From Blastocatellia bacterium (GTDB lineage Bacteria; Acidobacteriota; Blastocatellia; Pyrinomonadales; Pyrinomonadaceae): 59,747 nt of DNA. Below, one piece after another: positions 8,225 through 18,600 of the stretch. The stretch spans positions 1 through 59,747 of the forward strand of contig JAEUQI010000007.1 of the NCBI GenBank assembly GCA_016789145.1, read 5' to 3'. Below the pieces are notes generated by a model. It had not been told where the DNA came from. It saw nothing but the letters and a program-made list of their open reading frames with translations, and did not search any database. The position numbers were made by a program, and so were the translations under genes. Position 1 is the stretch's first letter. Each line of letters begins with the position of its first letter.

Positions 8225-9712
8225 ATGAAACCCACTAGGACGCTAATTATTACTTTTATTCTTCTTTTGCACGCTTCGGTCAGCTTTGGACAGACGATCA
8301 CCGCCGGCATCTCCAAAGCCGTTCTCCAATGCGCCCCTTCTTCTACCACTCTGGAGCTGGCGTTCGACAAATCTTTATTTACTCTAATAGAAGAGGCTCG
8401 GCTGGCCTATGCCAAGGCTCCCGACAACGCCAAAGATCTCGCATATGCGAACCTCACGAAATTGATAGCAAATATCGAGAAACTAGACGAACCAGGTGGC
8501 GTGCCAAATTTGAGTATCATTCGAGTTAGCACGTCTGCCGAAATCTATGGTGCCCGAGGATCATCAACGCAGGTTATGCTTCGTTATTCGCTTCGCGGAC
8601 GCGGACAAATTCGAATTACAGATATTGAAGATCCGGAAAAAGGCAACAAACTGCCAGACACACTTCTTTTTGACGTCGTCGGTTTTGAGAAAAGCGCCGA
8701 TCCGTTAGGCCTTGTTATACAAGGTGTAACTAAGAATCCGTCAATGGCAGTAATAGCCATAGATCCAAGCTGCAAACCCGACGTCCAGAGTCTGCCGGTG
8801 CAAACTCAAAAGAAGGATACGTTAGTGCCTGACCGTCGATTTAGGGAAAAGCTTGATGCGGAGGTCACAAAGGAAGATGCGAACTTCCTTTTGGATGTTT
8901 CAGTAGACGGCACAAAAAGGACAGATGTGGTCCGTAAGAATGCCACTGGGACGGTCGGACTCACGATCGTACCAAAACACTTTACCAAGCTCGGCTTTCA
9001 CGGAATCTATGAGTTTCAACCTTTCTTTCTCGAAGTGAACTACAAAGCCACAACAGACAAAACGACTTTCATCAGCAATTTGGGTACTCGACTGAATCAC
9101 CTATTTGTTTTTGGTGACGATGGCCGAGGCTATTCGAACAAGAAGGATAAACGACAGATCGTTCCAGGCATTGCCACAACAATCACTGCAAAACTGGAAG
9201 TCGACCGGTTCTTCAAATCGACCAATTTGGTCGGCGAGATCCAATCTGGAATACCAATCAATTTATGGCAGAGTCGAAATTGGAGAGTGAGAGTTGAACC
9301 CAGCATCGGCATCACAGCGGGTCGCAATCTGAACCAGCCCGACGAAGCCGCAAGAGCTTTTACGTTTGGCAGCGGGAACACGGCAACTCGCTGGATAGCA
9401 CGTCCATATTTCTACGGAGAATTCGTATTTGAAGGGTGGCGTGATAGGTTCATGAAACCAGTTCTTAGCATCAACTATCGTCGGTCGTATCCTCTCTTCG
9501 CCGAAGCCTTTATGGACAAAAAGGGGAAAGTGGTTGCCGGATACAGTAGGATCGTTCGCGATTATGTGACGGCCAAAATTTCTTTTGACGCCGGAAAGCT
9601 GTTGACGCCTTTTATCTCGTATGAACGTGGACGCCAGTCGCCGGGGTATGTATTGGTCGATAATAAATTCCGCTTAGGAATTAGCGTCAAGTTCAAAGGC
9701 AAAGACCGTTAA
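8225..9712 (+). CDS. Exported, probable outer-membrane hypothetical protein, second of a pair
   Basis: 495 residues with ribosome binding site (caggagg) and signal peptide (MKPTRTLIITFILLLHASVSFGQ). The N-terminal ~200 residues are of unknown fold. From ~250 onward the sequence alternates polar and hydrophobic/aromatic residues with repeated turns (FLEVNYKAT, WRVRVEPSIGITAG, ARPYFYGEFVFEGW, VLSINYRRSYP) and ends LGISVKFKGKDR. This pattern suggests a C-terminal outer-membrane beta-barrel. It is co-transcribed with the preceding exported gene and closed by a strong terminator 28 bp after the stop. The family is not recognised; the barrel assignment is inference from strand periodicity. Confidence 0.78.
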   Translation: MKPTRTLIITFILLLHASVSFGQTITAGISKAVLQCAPSSTTLELAFDKSLFTLIEEARLAYAKAPDNAKDLAYANLTKLIANIEKLDEPGGVPNLSIIRVSTSAEIYGARGSSTQVMLRYSLRGRGQIRITDIEDPEKGNKLPDTLLFDVVGFEKSADPLGLVIQGVTKNPSMAVIAIDPSCKPDVQSLPVQTQKKDTLVPDRRFREKLDAEVTKEDANFLLDVSVDGTKRTDVVRKNATGTVGLTIVPKHFTKLGFHGIYEFQPFFLEVNYKATTDKTTFISNLGTRLNHLFVFGDDGRGYSNKKDKRQIVPGIATTITAKLEVDRFFKSTNLVGEIQSGIPINLWQSRNWRVRVEPSIGITAGRNLNQPDEAARAFTFGSGNTATRWIARPYFYGEFVFEGWRDRFMKPVLSINYRRSYPLFAEAFMDKKGKVVAGYSRIVRDYVTAKISFDAGKLLTPFISYERGRQSPGYVLVDNKFRLGISVKFKGKDR

Positions 9713-9739
9713 ACTTGATGAACTTGTTGACAGGATCGC

Positions 9740-9770
9740 GGCCGGACAGATGTGTCCGGCCATTTTTGTT
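9740..9770 (+). terminator. Rho-independent terminator of the 7.0-9.7 kb pair
   Basis: A perfect 9-bp stem (GGCCGGACA, 9740-9748; TGTCCGGCC, 9753-9761) with a 4-nt loop is followed by ATTTTTGTT. It ends the two-gene exported-protein unit. Confidence 0.9.
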
Positions 9771-9841
9771 GTAATGACTCATCAGCATGAATTATACTTA
9801 TTGCATTATCTGTTAGATTTTCTGACATATCGAGGTGGTCT

Positions 9842-12181
9842 ATGCGTTGTCCGGCGGGCGTTTTGGGGTTTGTCGTTTTGGTTCTGGCTGCTAGTTCGGT
9901 TTTTGCGTTTCAATCGCGGGGTGTCATCGTTTCGATGGATCGCGAAGGGGCGTTTGGCGTGGTGGCGACTGGGGCGGAAGTGTTTGTAACGCGGGACGGC
10001 GGCGCGTCGTTTTTGGAGGCGAAGGTTGAACTTGGGCTGACGGAGAGCATTGCGGCTGTGTGTGCTGATGGAGGCGGGCGATTGGTCACTAGTTCGGCGG
10101 CAGGCGTTTTTGTCGTCGGGCTTGTCGATGGCAGTCGTTCGCACGTTGTTGTCCCTGAACGATTTACGACGCCGATGGCGTTGAACTGTGATGGCGGCAC
10201 CTTGACAGTCGAGATCGCGGCGGAGACTAGTTCGAATTTTCAAATACGCGCATTTATCACATCGCATGACGGCGGAGTTAATTGGAATACAGAGCGTGTA
10301 AGCGAGGAACGGAGCGCCGACACTCTTGTCGGCATGAGCGTCGCTTCGACGCGAAGAGAAGAATCCGACAAGAGTGTCGGCTCTCCGTCGGACGAGAACG
10401 TCGTTTCATCGAAAAATGGCTGGCATCTGACGCAGCGAGGCGAATGTTTCGGCTTCAAAACCGGCTGCGTTCAGGAGACGAGAATATTTGACGAGCGATC
10501 TCGCGAGATCACGCCATCGCAGGTCAAGGCACTCGCGACCGAGGCTCGCGATTCTGCACGTCGCAATGCCTCGTCGCAGTTTGCGGCACCGCCGGGCGGC
10601 AACACTCGCATTTCGCTGAATCGTGGATTTGATAAATGCCAGGCAGGCTCGGTTTCGCAGATGCTGACTTGGTGGAACAACTCGCCGCATTTTGATTCGA
10701 ACATCTATTTCAGCGGCCGAAATCGAGCTTGTCCGTCACAACCGTTGTCGACGACTTGGGTCGATCAAGTCACGGCTCAGGGCTGGGGACTGATACCGAC
10801 GGTCGTTGGTTATCAATCGCCGTGCACGGTATCGACGACGAGCGCAAAGTTGAGCTACGATGTCGCGATCGCCGAGACACAAGGCCGCGGCGAGGCCGAC
10901 ATTGCCGCCGCAGATGCTGCCGCGATCGGTTTGACGGCAGGCTCGATACTCTATTACGACATGGAACGCTACGATCCGCCGACGCCGGACACGCTCGGCT
11001 GTCGGCCTGCGACCGTGGCGTTTTTGAAAGGCTGGACCGAGCGAATTCGCGAGCTTGGCTACAAATCGGGCGTTTACGGATCGCCTAAGAACGCGATCGA
11101 TGACTGGCAGTTCATGCCGCCGGCGAGCAAGATGGACGCCGTTTGGATGGCTCGTTGGGACAATGTGATGTCAGTTTGGACATACGTCAGTTTCCCAACT
11201 TTCCCGGCGAATGAATGGGCGAATCACCAGCGCATCAAACAATGGCAGGCTCCTCACAACGAAACTTGGGGCGGCGTCACATTCAACATCGACGGCAATA
11301 TTTCGGACGCGCCGGTCGCTGGGCTTACGGTCGCTCGTAATCGAACGGCTGATTTCGACGGTGATCTCAAGGCCGACCTAAGTATTTTCCGCCCTGATCC
11401 GGGAGTTTGGTTCGTGCAAAATAGCGGTTCGCCGACGTTTCAAGTCGTCGGATTTGGGAATCCGACCGACACGCTTGCTCCCGGCGATTTCGATGGCGAT
11501 GGCAAGAGCGACCTCGGCGTTTTTAGGCCGAGCGACGGCACTTGGCATATTTACGGCAAGGGCAACCAGTACACTTCGCGGCCGTTTGGAGCATCGGGCG
11601 ACATTGCGGCACCTGCTGATTATAACGGTGACGGCAAGACCGACGTGGCGGTATTTCGGCCTTCGACGGCGACTTGGTACATCGCGAACAGCGACAGCCA
11701 AGGCACCGTTTCGATAATCGGATTTGGCACGAATGGCGACCTGCCCGTCAAAGGCGATTTCGATGGCGACGGCAAAGACGATATCGCGATCTATCGGCCG
11801 AACGGAGCAACCGGCGGCGAATGGTGGATACGACGTTCGTCGAATGAAAGCGTATTTGCAACGCAATTCGGCAACGCCACGGACAAGGCAGTCGCGGGCG
11901 ATTACACCGGCGACGGCAAGGCGGATGTGGCTTTCTGGCGGCCATCGAACGGCTACTGGTACGTTCTCCGCAGCGAAGATCTCTCATACTACGCGCTGCC
12001 GTTCGGCACCGCGACCGACATGCCCGTGCCTGCCGATTACGACGGAGACGGACGCTACGACGTCGGAGTATTCAGGCCGTCCGAGGGCACTTGGTACATA
12101 CAACGCTCGACCGCGGGCATCTTCATTCAACAATTCGGGCAGAATGGCGATGTGCCGATTCCGAACGCCTTTGTCCGTTGA
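9842..12181 (+). CDS. Secreted DUF1906 (glycoside-hydrolase-like) protein with six FG-GAP repeats
   Basis: 779 residues with ribosome binding site (gaggtgg) just before ATG 9842. A signal peptide is followed by an N-terminal domain with a TRDGGASF Asp-box-like motif (~45-150), a spacer, then a TIM-barrel-like DUF1906/Rv2525c-type domain (~255-490). That domain starts LNRGFDKCQAGSVSQM and includes GSILYYDMERYDPP and YKSGVYGSPKNAI; such domains resemble GH25-type hydrolases. From ~500 to the end are six ~44-residue FG-GAP/VCBS-like units, each with a D-x-DGD-x-K-x-D calcium-type motif followed by FRP. The tail ends IQQFGQNGDVPIPNAFVR, nearly the same as the next gene's. The likely role is a cell-wall or surface glycan-acting extracellular protein. 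Confidence 0.85.
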   Translation: MRCPAGVLGFVVLVLAASSVFAFQSRGVIVSMDREGAFGVVATGAEVFVTRDGGASFLEAKVELGLTESIAAVCADGGGRLVTSSAAGVFVVGLVDGSRSHVVVPERFTTPMALNCDGGTLTVEIAAETSSNFQIRAFITSHDGGVNWNTERVSEERSADTLVGMSVASTRREESDKSVGSPSDENVVSSKNGWHLTQRGECFGFKTGCVQETRIFDERSREITPSQVKALATEARDSARRNASSQFAAPPGGNTRISLNRGFDKCQAGSVSQMLTWWNNSPHFDSNIYFSGRNRACPSQPLSTTWVDQVTAQGWGLIPTVVGYQSPCTVSTTSAKLSYDVAIAETQGRGEADIAAADAAAIGLTAGSILYYDMERYDPPTPDTLGCRPATVAFLKGWTERIRELGYKSGVYGSPKNAIDDWQFMPPASKMDAVWMARWDNVMSVWTYVSFPTFPANEWANHQRIKQWQAPHNETWGGVTFNIDGNISDAPVAGLTVARNRTADFDGDLKADLSIFRPDPGVWFVQNSGSPTFQVVGFGNPTDTLAPGDFDGDGKSDLGVFRPSDGTWHIYGKGNQYTSRPFGASGDIAAPADYNGDGKTDVAVFRPSTATWYIANSDSQGTVSIIGFGTNGDLPVKGDFDGDGKDDIAIYRPNGATGGEWWIRRSSNESVFATQFGNATDKAVAGDYTGDGKADVAFWRPSNGYWYVLRSEDLSYYALPFGTATDMPVPADYDGDGRYDVGVFRPSEGTWYIQRSTAGIFIQQFGQNGDVPIPNAFVR
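11340..12178 (+). repeat. Six in-frame FG-GAP repeat units (~130 bp each)
   Basis: Six degenerate units encode the pattern DFDGDGKxDxxxFRP...W. Units 4-6 match the equivalent units of the neighbouring gene in order, including the unit starting GGEWWIRRSS. This points to shared ancestry of the whole tail rather than independent repeat growth. Confidence 0.85.
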
Positions 12182-12229
12182 TCAGCTCTTTGCGCTGAAA
12201 GATGAAACATCGAGTTAGTGCGAAAAATC

Positions 12230-12258
12230 TTGCACGAGTACTGCTTCCGTGCTATAAC
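12230..12258 (+). promoter_or_regulatory. Sigma70-like promoter before the 12.4 kb gene
   Basis: TTGCAC (12230-12235), a 17-bp spacer and TATAAC (12253-12258) fit a housekeeping promoter. Transcription would start near 12265, leaving a leader of roughly 175 nt before the proposed start at 12440. The call is from sequence match only. Confidence 0.5.
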
Positions 12259-12439
12259 GTTCGAGAAATATCAATAAATTCGGCACCTGCGTGTTTGTTG
12301 CTGAGCAATTAAACTCGCAGGAAAACCGTTTCTGTCGTTCTTGCCCTTTGCGTAGAGTTTGGGTCGGGAAGGATCGGGCGTTACACAGCAATTGCCCGGA
12401 TCGAACCGGCAAACTGCGTTCAAAGTGATATCGGAGATC

Positions 12440-15400
12440 ATGATCGTGAATAGCATAAAGTTCCTTGTTCGAACCTTGTTTACGTTTTGCCTTCTTTGCA
12501 TGATCGGTGCAAATGCCGATCTGCTCGGTCAATCGCAGCCGTCGAGTGCTGATCAGAAGCGATCTAAGCGTCTGAAGCAAAAATCGGCCAGACCTATCAA
12601 GAAAAAGCTGCCTCGAACACAGGCAAGGTCAACGTATCCGTTCCCGATGCCCCGAAAAGAAGAAGGCATCGAGGGCGATCATAAGGCACGAGCTGATTGG
12701 TTCATCAAACAGCGCCAATATCCATTTGACAGGCTGCCCGATGATGCACGGCGAATGGCTTGGTTATCTCGTCCGGCTGAGAATTCATTGTTATCTCCGA
12801 CCGCAACAGCTCTCTGGCAGAACATTGGCCCGAGCCCGACCACGTCAGCTTTTCCCGCAAACTGGGGCGTTACCAGCGGCAGGATCAACGCGATCGCGGT
12901 TTCGCCTGCCAATTCACAGATCATAGTGATCGGCGGTGCCGTTGGCGGCATTTGGCGATCGACGAATGGCGGAACGACGTTCGTACCGGTCAGCGATTCG
13001 CAGGTCGATATGGCTGTGGGTGCGATCGCATTTGCACCAAGCAATCCGAACATCGTTTACGCCGGAATGGGCGATTCGAAGAGTGCCTACATGGGCACCG
13101 GCGTGCTGCGATCGGCGGACGCGGGAGCTACGTGGACGAGAGTTAGCAATGCTACTTTCCCGACGCCGGCACAGGCGGTAGAGCTAGAGGTCGATCCGAC
13201 AAATCCGAATCGAGTCTATGTAGCAGTGCAGTCCACATTGGCTGGTGGAGCCAACGGCGGCGGCGTCTTTGTATCCAACGACGGCGGCGTTTCCTGGACA
13301 AACACTCTTTCTGGAATGGGCACCGATCTCGTTCGTCATCCGACCGAAACGGCTACGCTATTTGCGGCTTTGGGTGCCGCAAATCTGCCGAATCCCGCAG
13401 CCGGCGTCTTCAAATCGACGGACAGCGGCGCGACATGGAACCGGATCTATACGGGGCCGGGAGCTTTCCAGGTGATCAAGCTTGCGATAGCACCGTCGAA
13501 CGGCCAGGTGCTATATGTTTTCGCGGCAGATTTTCCACGGCCTCGCATCGAAGTAACGACCGATGGCGGCGCGACGTGGACAAACCGCGGTTCAGCGACA
13601 TTGGACGTCGGACAATTTGGTTATAACAATTACATCGAGGTCAGCCCGTCGAATCCTAATACGGTTTTCGTCGGCACTCGCGACCTTTGGCGTAGTACGG
13701 ACGGCGGCGTCAACTTCGTTAATCTCAACAAGAATTTTCAGAATCCTAATGCCAATACATACACGCCCTTCGAATCAAATGCTCATCCTGACCAACATTC
13801 GATCGCGTTTCAGCCCGGTGCTCCGAATACTTTCTACATTGGCAACGACGGCGGCATTTGGCGAACGACCGACGGTGGAAACAACTATCAGAACCTAAAT
13901 GCCTCGCTTAATTTGACGATGTTCGTCGGGCTTTCGCTTCATCCGACAAATGCGAACCTGACATACGGCGGCACGCAGGACAATGGCACGCAGCGACGCA
14001 CAGGACAGGCTTCGTGGGTTGAGTTCTTTGCGGGCGATGGCGGGCAGGCAGTGATCGACGCGGTCGATACATCGATAATGTTCGCGTCTTACGTCAATGG
14101 CTACATGGTTCGGTTCCTAAATAACGGAACGACCTACGACGCTCCTGTCGGCTGCGAGACCTTTGCGACCTGTGCGACATTCAATAACGACCGCGTCGCG
14201 TTCTATCCGCCGATCACGGGCAATAATTTGAACTCCAATCTCTATATCGGCACGTATCGGCTCTACATAAGCACCGATCGTGGAACGACATGGACGGCTC
14301 CGGGCGGAGCACAAGACCTGACCAATGGCGGCACGGTCTCGGCGATCGGCGTCGGGCCGGCGAACATTAACACGATCTATTCCGGCTCGAGCGACGGCAA
14401 GGTAATGGTCAGCACGAACGGCGGTGTCAATTGGAACAATGCGGGCACGAATATTCCAAACCGCTTTGTCAAGAGCATCACCGTGAGCCGGACGAATGCT
14501 GCGGTGGCATATTTGACTGTTTCCGGATTCGGTTCCGGTCACGTTTTCAAGACGACGAACACGGGCGGCACATGGACCGACATTAGTGCTAATTTGCCGG
14601 ATGTGCCGGTAAACACGCTGCTCGTCGATCCGCGAAATGCGAATACGCTGTATGTCGGTACGGACATCGGTGTATTTCGTTCGCTCAACGACGGCGGTAC
14701 TTGGTCGGCATTCAACAATGGAATGCCGCCTGCAGTCGTCACACAGCTCACAGCACAGCAGAACGGGCTCATACAGGCCGGGACTTATGGTCGCGGTGCC
14801 TATCAACTGACGACCATCGGCAATGCGCCTGTCGATTTCGATGGCGACGGCAAAACCGACGTGTCGATATTTCGTCCGGGCCCGGGCGAATGGTGGTGGT
14901 TGCGCAGCAGCAATGGCTCGAACGGCGCCGTAGCATTTGGCAACAATGCGGATACCATCACTCCGGCCGATTTCACAGGCGACGGAAAGACGGACATCGC
15001 AGTTTTCAGGCCTTCGAACGGCAACTGGTTCGTTCTACGCAGCGAAGATCTTTCGTTTTACGCGTTCCCATTTGGAACCAACGGCGACGTGCCCGTTCCC
15101 GGCGATTTCGATGCTGACGGCAAGGCGGACGCTGCTGTATTCCGTCCAAGCACGACAACCTGGTTCATCAATAAATCCGGCGGCGGAACTGACATCATCG
15201 GATTTGGAGCCGCAGGCGACAAACCTGTCGCAGCCGATTATGACGGCGATGGCAAGGCGGACGTCGCGGTATTCAGGCCGGCAGGGGCATTGGGTGCTGA
15301 ATGGTGGGTTCGCAGAAGTACGAACGGTACGGTGTTCGCCGTTGCATTTGGAGCCGCGACCGATAAGGCGGTTGCCGGCGACTATAACGGTGACGGCAAA

Positions 15401-15661
15401 GCCGATATCGCCGTCTGGCGGCCTGCTAATGGCAACTGGTTCGTTCTCCGAAGCGAAGATCTTTCGTTCTACGCGTTCCCATTCGGAGCCAACGGCGATG
15501 TGCCGAGCCCCGGAGATTACGACGGCGACGGCAAGATAGATGCTGCCGTATTCCGACCGTCGAACTCAACGTGGTTCGCGAATCGGTCCGGCGGCGGAAC
15601 GCTGATCCAACAGTTCGGCATCCCGGGCGACGTCCCGGCGCCAAGCGCGTTCGTCAGATAA
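12440..15661 (+). CDS. Secreted Asp-box/sortilin-like beta-propeller protein with six FG-GAP repeats
   Basis: About 1073 residues from ATG 12440 (MIVNSIKFLVRTLFTFCLLC). That start gives a clean signal peptide; GTG at 12446 has better spacing from the GGAGA element. An upstream in-frame codon at 12359 would bury the signal peptide and is rejected. Residues ~120-780 carry many BNR/Asp-box motifs (SxDGGxTW type: STNGGTTF, SADAGATW, STDSGATW, TTDGGNNY) as in VPS10/sialidase-type propellers. Six FG-GAP units follow (~800-1070), ending IQQFGIPGDVPAPSAFVR. It is probably an extracellular binding or adhesion protein; no catalytic residues can be named. The stop lies 6 bp from the end of the convergent M36 peptidase gene. 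Confidence 0.85.
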   Translation: MIVNSIKFLVRTLFTFCLLCMIGANADLLGQSQPSSADQKRSKRLKQKSARPIKKKLPRTQARSTYPFPMPRKEEGIEGDHKARADWFIKQRQYPFDRLPDDARRMAWLSRPAENSLLSPTATALWQNIGPSPTTSAFPANWGVTSGRINAIAVSPANSQIIVIGGAVGGIWRSTNGGTTFVPVSDSQVDMAVGAIAFAPSNPNIVYAGMGDSKSAYMGTGVLRSADAGATWTRVSNATFPTPAQAVELEVDPTNPNRVYVAVQSTLAGGANGGGVFVSNDGGVSWTNTLSGMGTDLVRHPTETATLFAALGAANLPNPAAGVFKSTDSGATWNRIYTGPGAFQVIKLAIAPSNGQVLYVFAADFPRPRIEVTTDGGATWTNRGSATLDVGQFGYNNYIEVSPSNPNTVFVGTRDLWRSTDGGVNFVNLNKNFQNPNANTYTPFESNAHPDQHSIAFQPGAPNTFYIGNDGGIWRTTDGGNNYQNLNASLNLTMFVGLSLHPTNANLTYGGTQDNGTQRRTGQASWVEFFAGDGGQAVIDAVDTSIMFASYVNGYMVRFLNNGTTYDAPVGCETFATCATFNNDRVAFYPPITGNNLNSNLYIGTYRLYISTDRGTTWTAPGGAQDLTNGGTVSAIGVGPANINTIYSGSSDGKVMVSTNGGVNWNNAGTNIPNRFVKSITVSRTNAAVAYLTVSGFGSGHVFKTTNTGGTWTDISANLPDVPVNTLLVDPRNANTLYVGTDIGVFRSLNDGGTWSAFNNGMPPAVVTQLTAQQNGLIQAGTYGRGAYQLTTIGNAPVDFDGDGKTDVSIFRPGPGEWWWLRSSNGSNGAVAFGNNADTITPADFTGDGKTDIAVFRPSNGNWFVLRSEDLSFYAFPFGTNGDVPVPGDFDADGKADAAVFRPSTTTWFINKSGGGTDIIGFGAAGDKPVAADYDGDGKADVAVFRPAGALGAEWWVRRSTNGTVFAVAFGAATDKAVAGDYNGDGKADIAVWRPANGNWFVLRSEDLSFYAFPFGANGDVPSPGDYDGDGKIDAAVFRPSNSTWFANRSGGGTLIQQFGIPGDVPAPSAFVR
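14830..15658 (+). repeat. Six in-frame FG-GAP repeat units (~130 bp each)
   Basis: Six units encode DFDGDGKTD/DYDGDGKAD-type motifs followed by FRP or WRP. The order and special features match the array at 11340-12178, including a unit with an Ala-Glu-Trp-Trp insertion and the RSEDLS(F/Y)YA segment. Confidence 0.85.
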
Positions 15662-15667
15662 CGCTGA

Positions 15668-18600
15668 TCATTCGATCGGCAGAAACTCCAGGTCGCTGAC
15701 CTCGTCAGCGACCGATATCGAACGAGGTGCGAACGTGTAGCGTTTAGACGCGATCGATATCACGTAGTTTTGTCCGGCGACTATGTCGTCGAACCTAAAG
15801 TAGCCAAATGTTCCCGTCCGCACCGTACGGGTATTGCCACCAGCATCAGTGATCGAAACCACCGCGTTTCTTAGACCGGCGAGTTCCGGCGTAAGTACAC
15901 GGCCGGAAATCGATACGGACGACGACGTCGGGGCATTTGGCGCGAATGCCAAGAAGTATTCACCATCGGCGGCCCCTAGAGCTGCTTGGGAGCTGACACG
16001 TACCCGATAGTCACCGTTGACCAGCAGAGTATAAATGATGCGTTCGTTTCGTCCATCGGCAAGCACCGTTCCGGACGCGACCTGCGTTCCGGCTGGATCG
16101 AATAACTGTAATTTCGGATCGAAAGAATTCGACGGTATGTTTGGACCATCGCCCGGCGTCGTTGTATAGAACACGACAACTTGTCCGGCGGTTCCTGTGA
16201 AGCTGTAGAAATCAGGCTCCGATGAATAGCCCGAAACGCCCGCTTGCCCCGTAATGTTCTGTGCCGTCGCGAAAGTATCGTTCGGCTCGGCATCAAAAAC
16301 GCCACCCTTGGTCGTGATCAGTTGATAATCGGCAGCGGTGAAGCCCGAGACTCGCAGATAATATGTTCCTGACGAAGGCGCGGTGTAGCCAGCGATGACC
16401 TTCTCAAGATTGGTCGATCCGGCCGCTCCCGCGGCGACCACGGTTCCGCCGCTATTCAAAACGGCTATGTCAGAATCGGTCGCCGAGCTCTTTAGCACAG
16501 CACCGAGTTTCTGTCCTGAGGTCAACGTGAGGGCGTAATGATCAGCCGGTGCAGGCAACGGCGTGAGACTTGTCGAGGTTGAAAGATACACGTCGTCACG
16601 ATAAGAGCCGGTTCCGGAGGACGCTTGATTCCTGAAATAATATGTTCCGGTCATCGGAATTATGTATCCATAATGAGGCGAAACACCTCCTGCCCCGGCA
16701 ACCGAACTCGTTCCGTCCTCAGTCGAGATCACAGTTCCCAGTGAATTCAGCAAAGCGGATTGTGGTCCGAGGGTCGAAGTCGAAGATGACCGCAAACTCA
16801 CGATATCGCCTGCTGTAAATGTGTAACTAAAGATGTCAGTGTCGGACGAAGTTATACTTCCCGTAGAAGTGAACAGGTAATTGACCGCTCGCCACGATGT
16901 CGAGAGGTTGTTTGCGGTCGCTACCGAATCGTTAGCTTCAGTCTCGGTAACTACCACACCGCCTGTGGTCGGTGCAGTTCCGGAGTTTTCGAGAAAGACA
17001 CCGACCTGGTATGTGCCCGTGGCGGCCGACGCACGATACGCCCGAACGTAATATGTATCTGCGGTCGTGACCGTAAATCTATCGATCAGCGAATCGAGTC
17101 CCGGGCCGTCATCATCGTCACTGATGACCGCAGTTCCTGTACCGGCTCGATAAAGGTAAACGAAAACGTCAGTATTCGTCCCTCGCCCTGACGGCGAACC
17201 AGATTGCGTGATCGTGATCACGTCGCCGACCTGGAGCGTACCGATGTTGAAGTAGTCTTGGTCCGACACCGAACTTAAAGTTCCCGACATTCCCAACTGA
17301 TAGAGATTCGACGGGACCGCCGACGGAAGCGGAACGTTTGTCGCCGTTGAGGTCGTGCCATTTGGTTCGACTTCGCCCTGGCCTGAATCTTCAATCCGGC
17401 CAATAACGGCCGTTTTTGAAACGCCCGCGGCTTGAGTTACGAATGTGGGATCGATGTTCTGTGCCGTCCCGGTCGTGTTGTTAGTTGCTCCCGTTTCTTG
17501 TTCGGATTCGCGTGCGGCATTGAGCGTCAGTGTCAGGGTATAGGCTCCGACCGTCGACGCCTCACCGCCAGTCAGGATCGTATAGACTCCGGCAACGCTG
17601 ATCGGAACAGCGTTAATGAGCGCTGCCGAACCGGCCGCAGCCGCGGCGTTGCTTTGGTTGGTTCCTCCGGGACCGACTATCGAGACGACAGGTTGAAGAG
17701 CGGGATCGGTCGGAGTTAGCAACACGCTAAGCGTCTGACCGGCATCGAGCGGTATCGTGAAAGAGTCATTATCCGCGGCAAAGCTCACTCTCGCACCATA
17801 GCTGCCTTCGTAGATCACCGAACCGAGCGGATTCTTTGCTTCAAGAGCCGTCGGGAACACCATCGTCGTGATCTCGGTCTGATATGAGCCTTGGAACGCG
17901 ACGTTTGTGTTGCCGTTAAGGTCTGCCACCTTGTTTGGATCAACGGCGATCGTTATCGGCATTTCCATTGTGATACCACTGATGGTGTAACGAGCCACGT
18001 TGGAGCTCAATGCCGTCGCGGCGCTGACTGTGCCGGCGCTTATGCCAATGTCATCGACGCTGACCGATGCGGCACTTATTGGTTCGTTGAAAGTTACGTC
18101 GAATGTAATGGGACCGGGCAGACTCAGATAACCACTGACCGACGGCGACGTTGACTGGACGCTCAGGATCGTCGTGTCGTACCTGAAATTTCGCGAAAAC
18201 GCATCAACGCCGTCCGCGTCGCTCGCTCGCGTCACGGCATTAGCCGCGATAGTCATCGTCTGAACGCCCTGTGCTGTGACAGGTGAAATACCGTAGCTAA
18301 AGGTCGCCGTCAGATCGCCATTCGATAAGTCAACCGTGCCGGCAGGGATGCCATTGACCACAAGATCGCTACCGACAATGCTTCCGGGATTGACCGGTTC
18401 GCTGAAGTTGATCACGAAGTCCGTCGGCGGCGAAGTTACAACCGAAGTACTGCCCGGTGTTGTTTCCAAAACCGCAAGACCGCAAGAAGCAGGAAGCGCT
18501 GAAGAAACTGTGATCAAAGCTGTCGAGGTCGATGCTCCGCTTACTGCTCCGAACCCAAGTCCGCGACGGGCAAATGCTCGCCAAATCTCACATTGATTGG

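Noticed and set aside
14117..14806. 229-residue minus-strand frame
   Set aside because: Shadow of the Asp-box protein gene, Arg-rich with no homology-like motifs.
11340..15658. CRISPR-like array suspected from regular ~130-bp periodicity
   Set aside because: The units are in-frame, degenerate coding repeats (FG-GAP) with no constant direct repeats or spacers.
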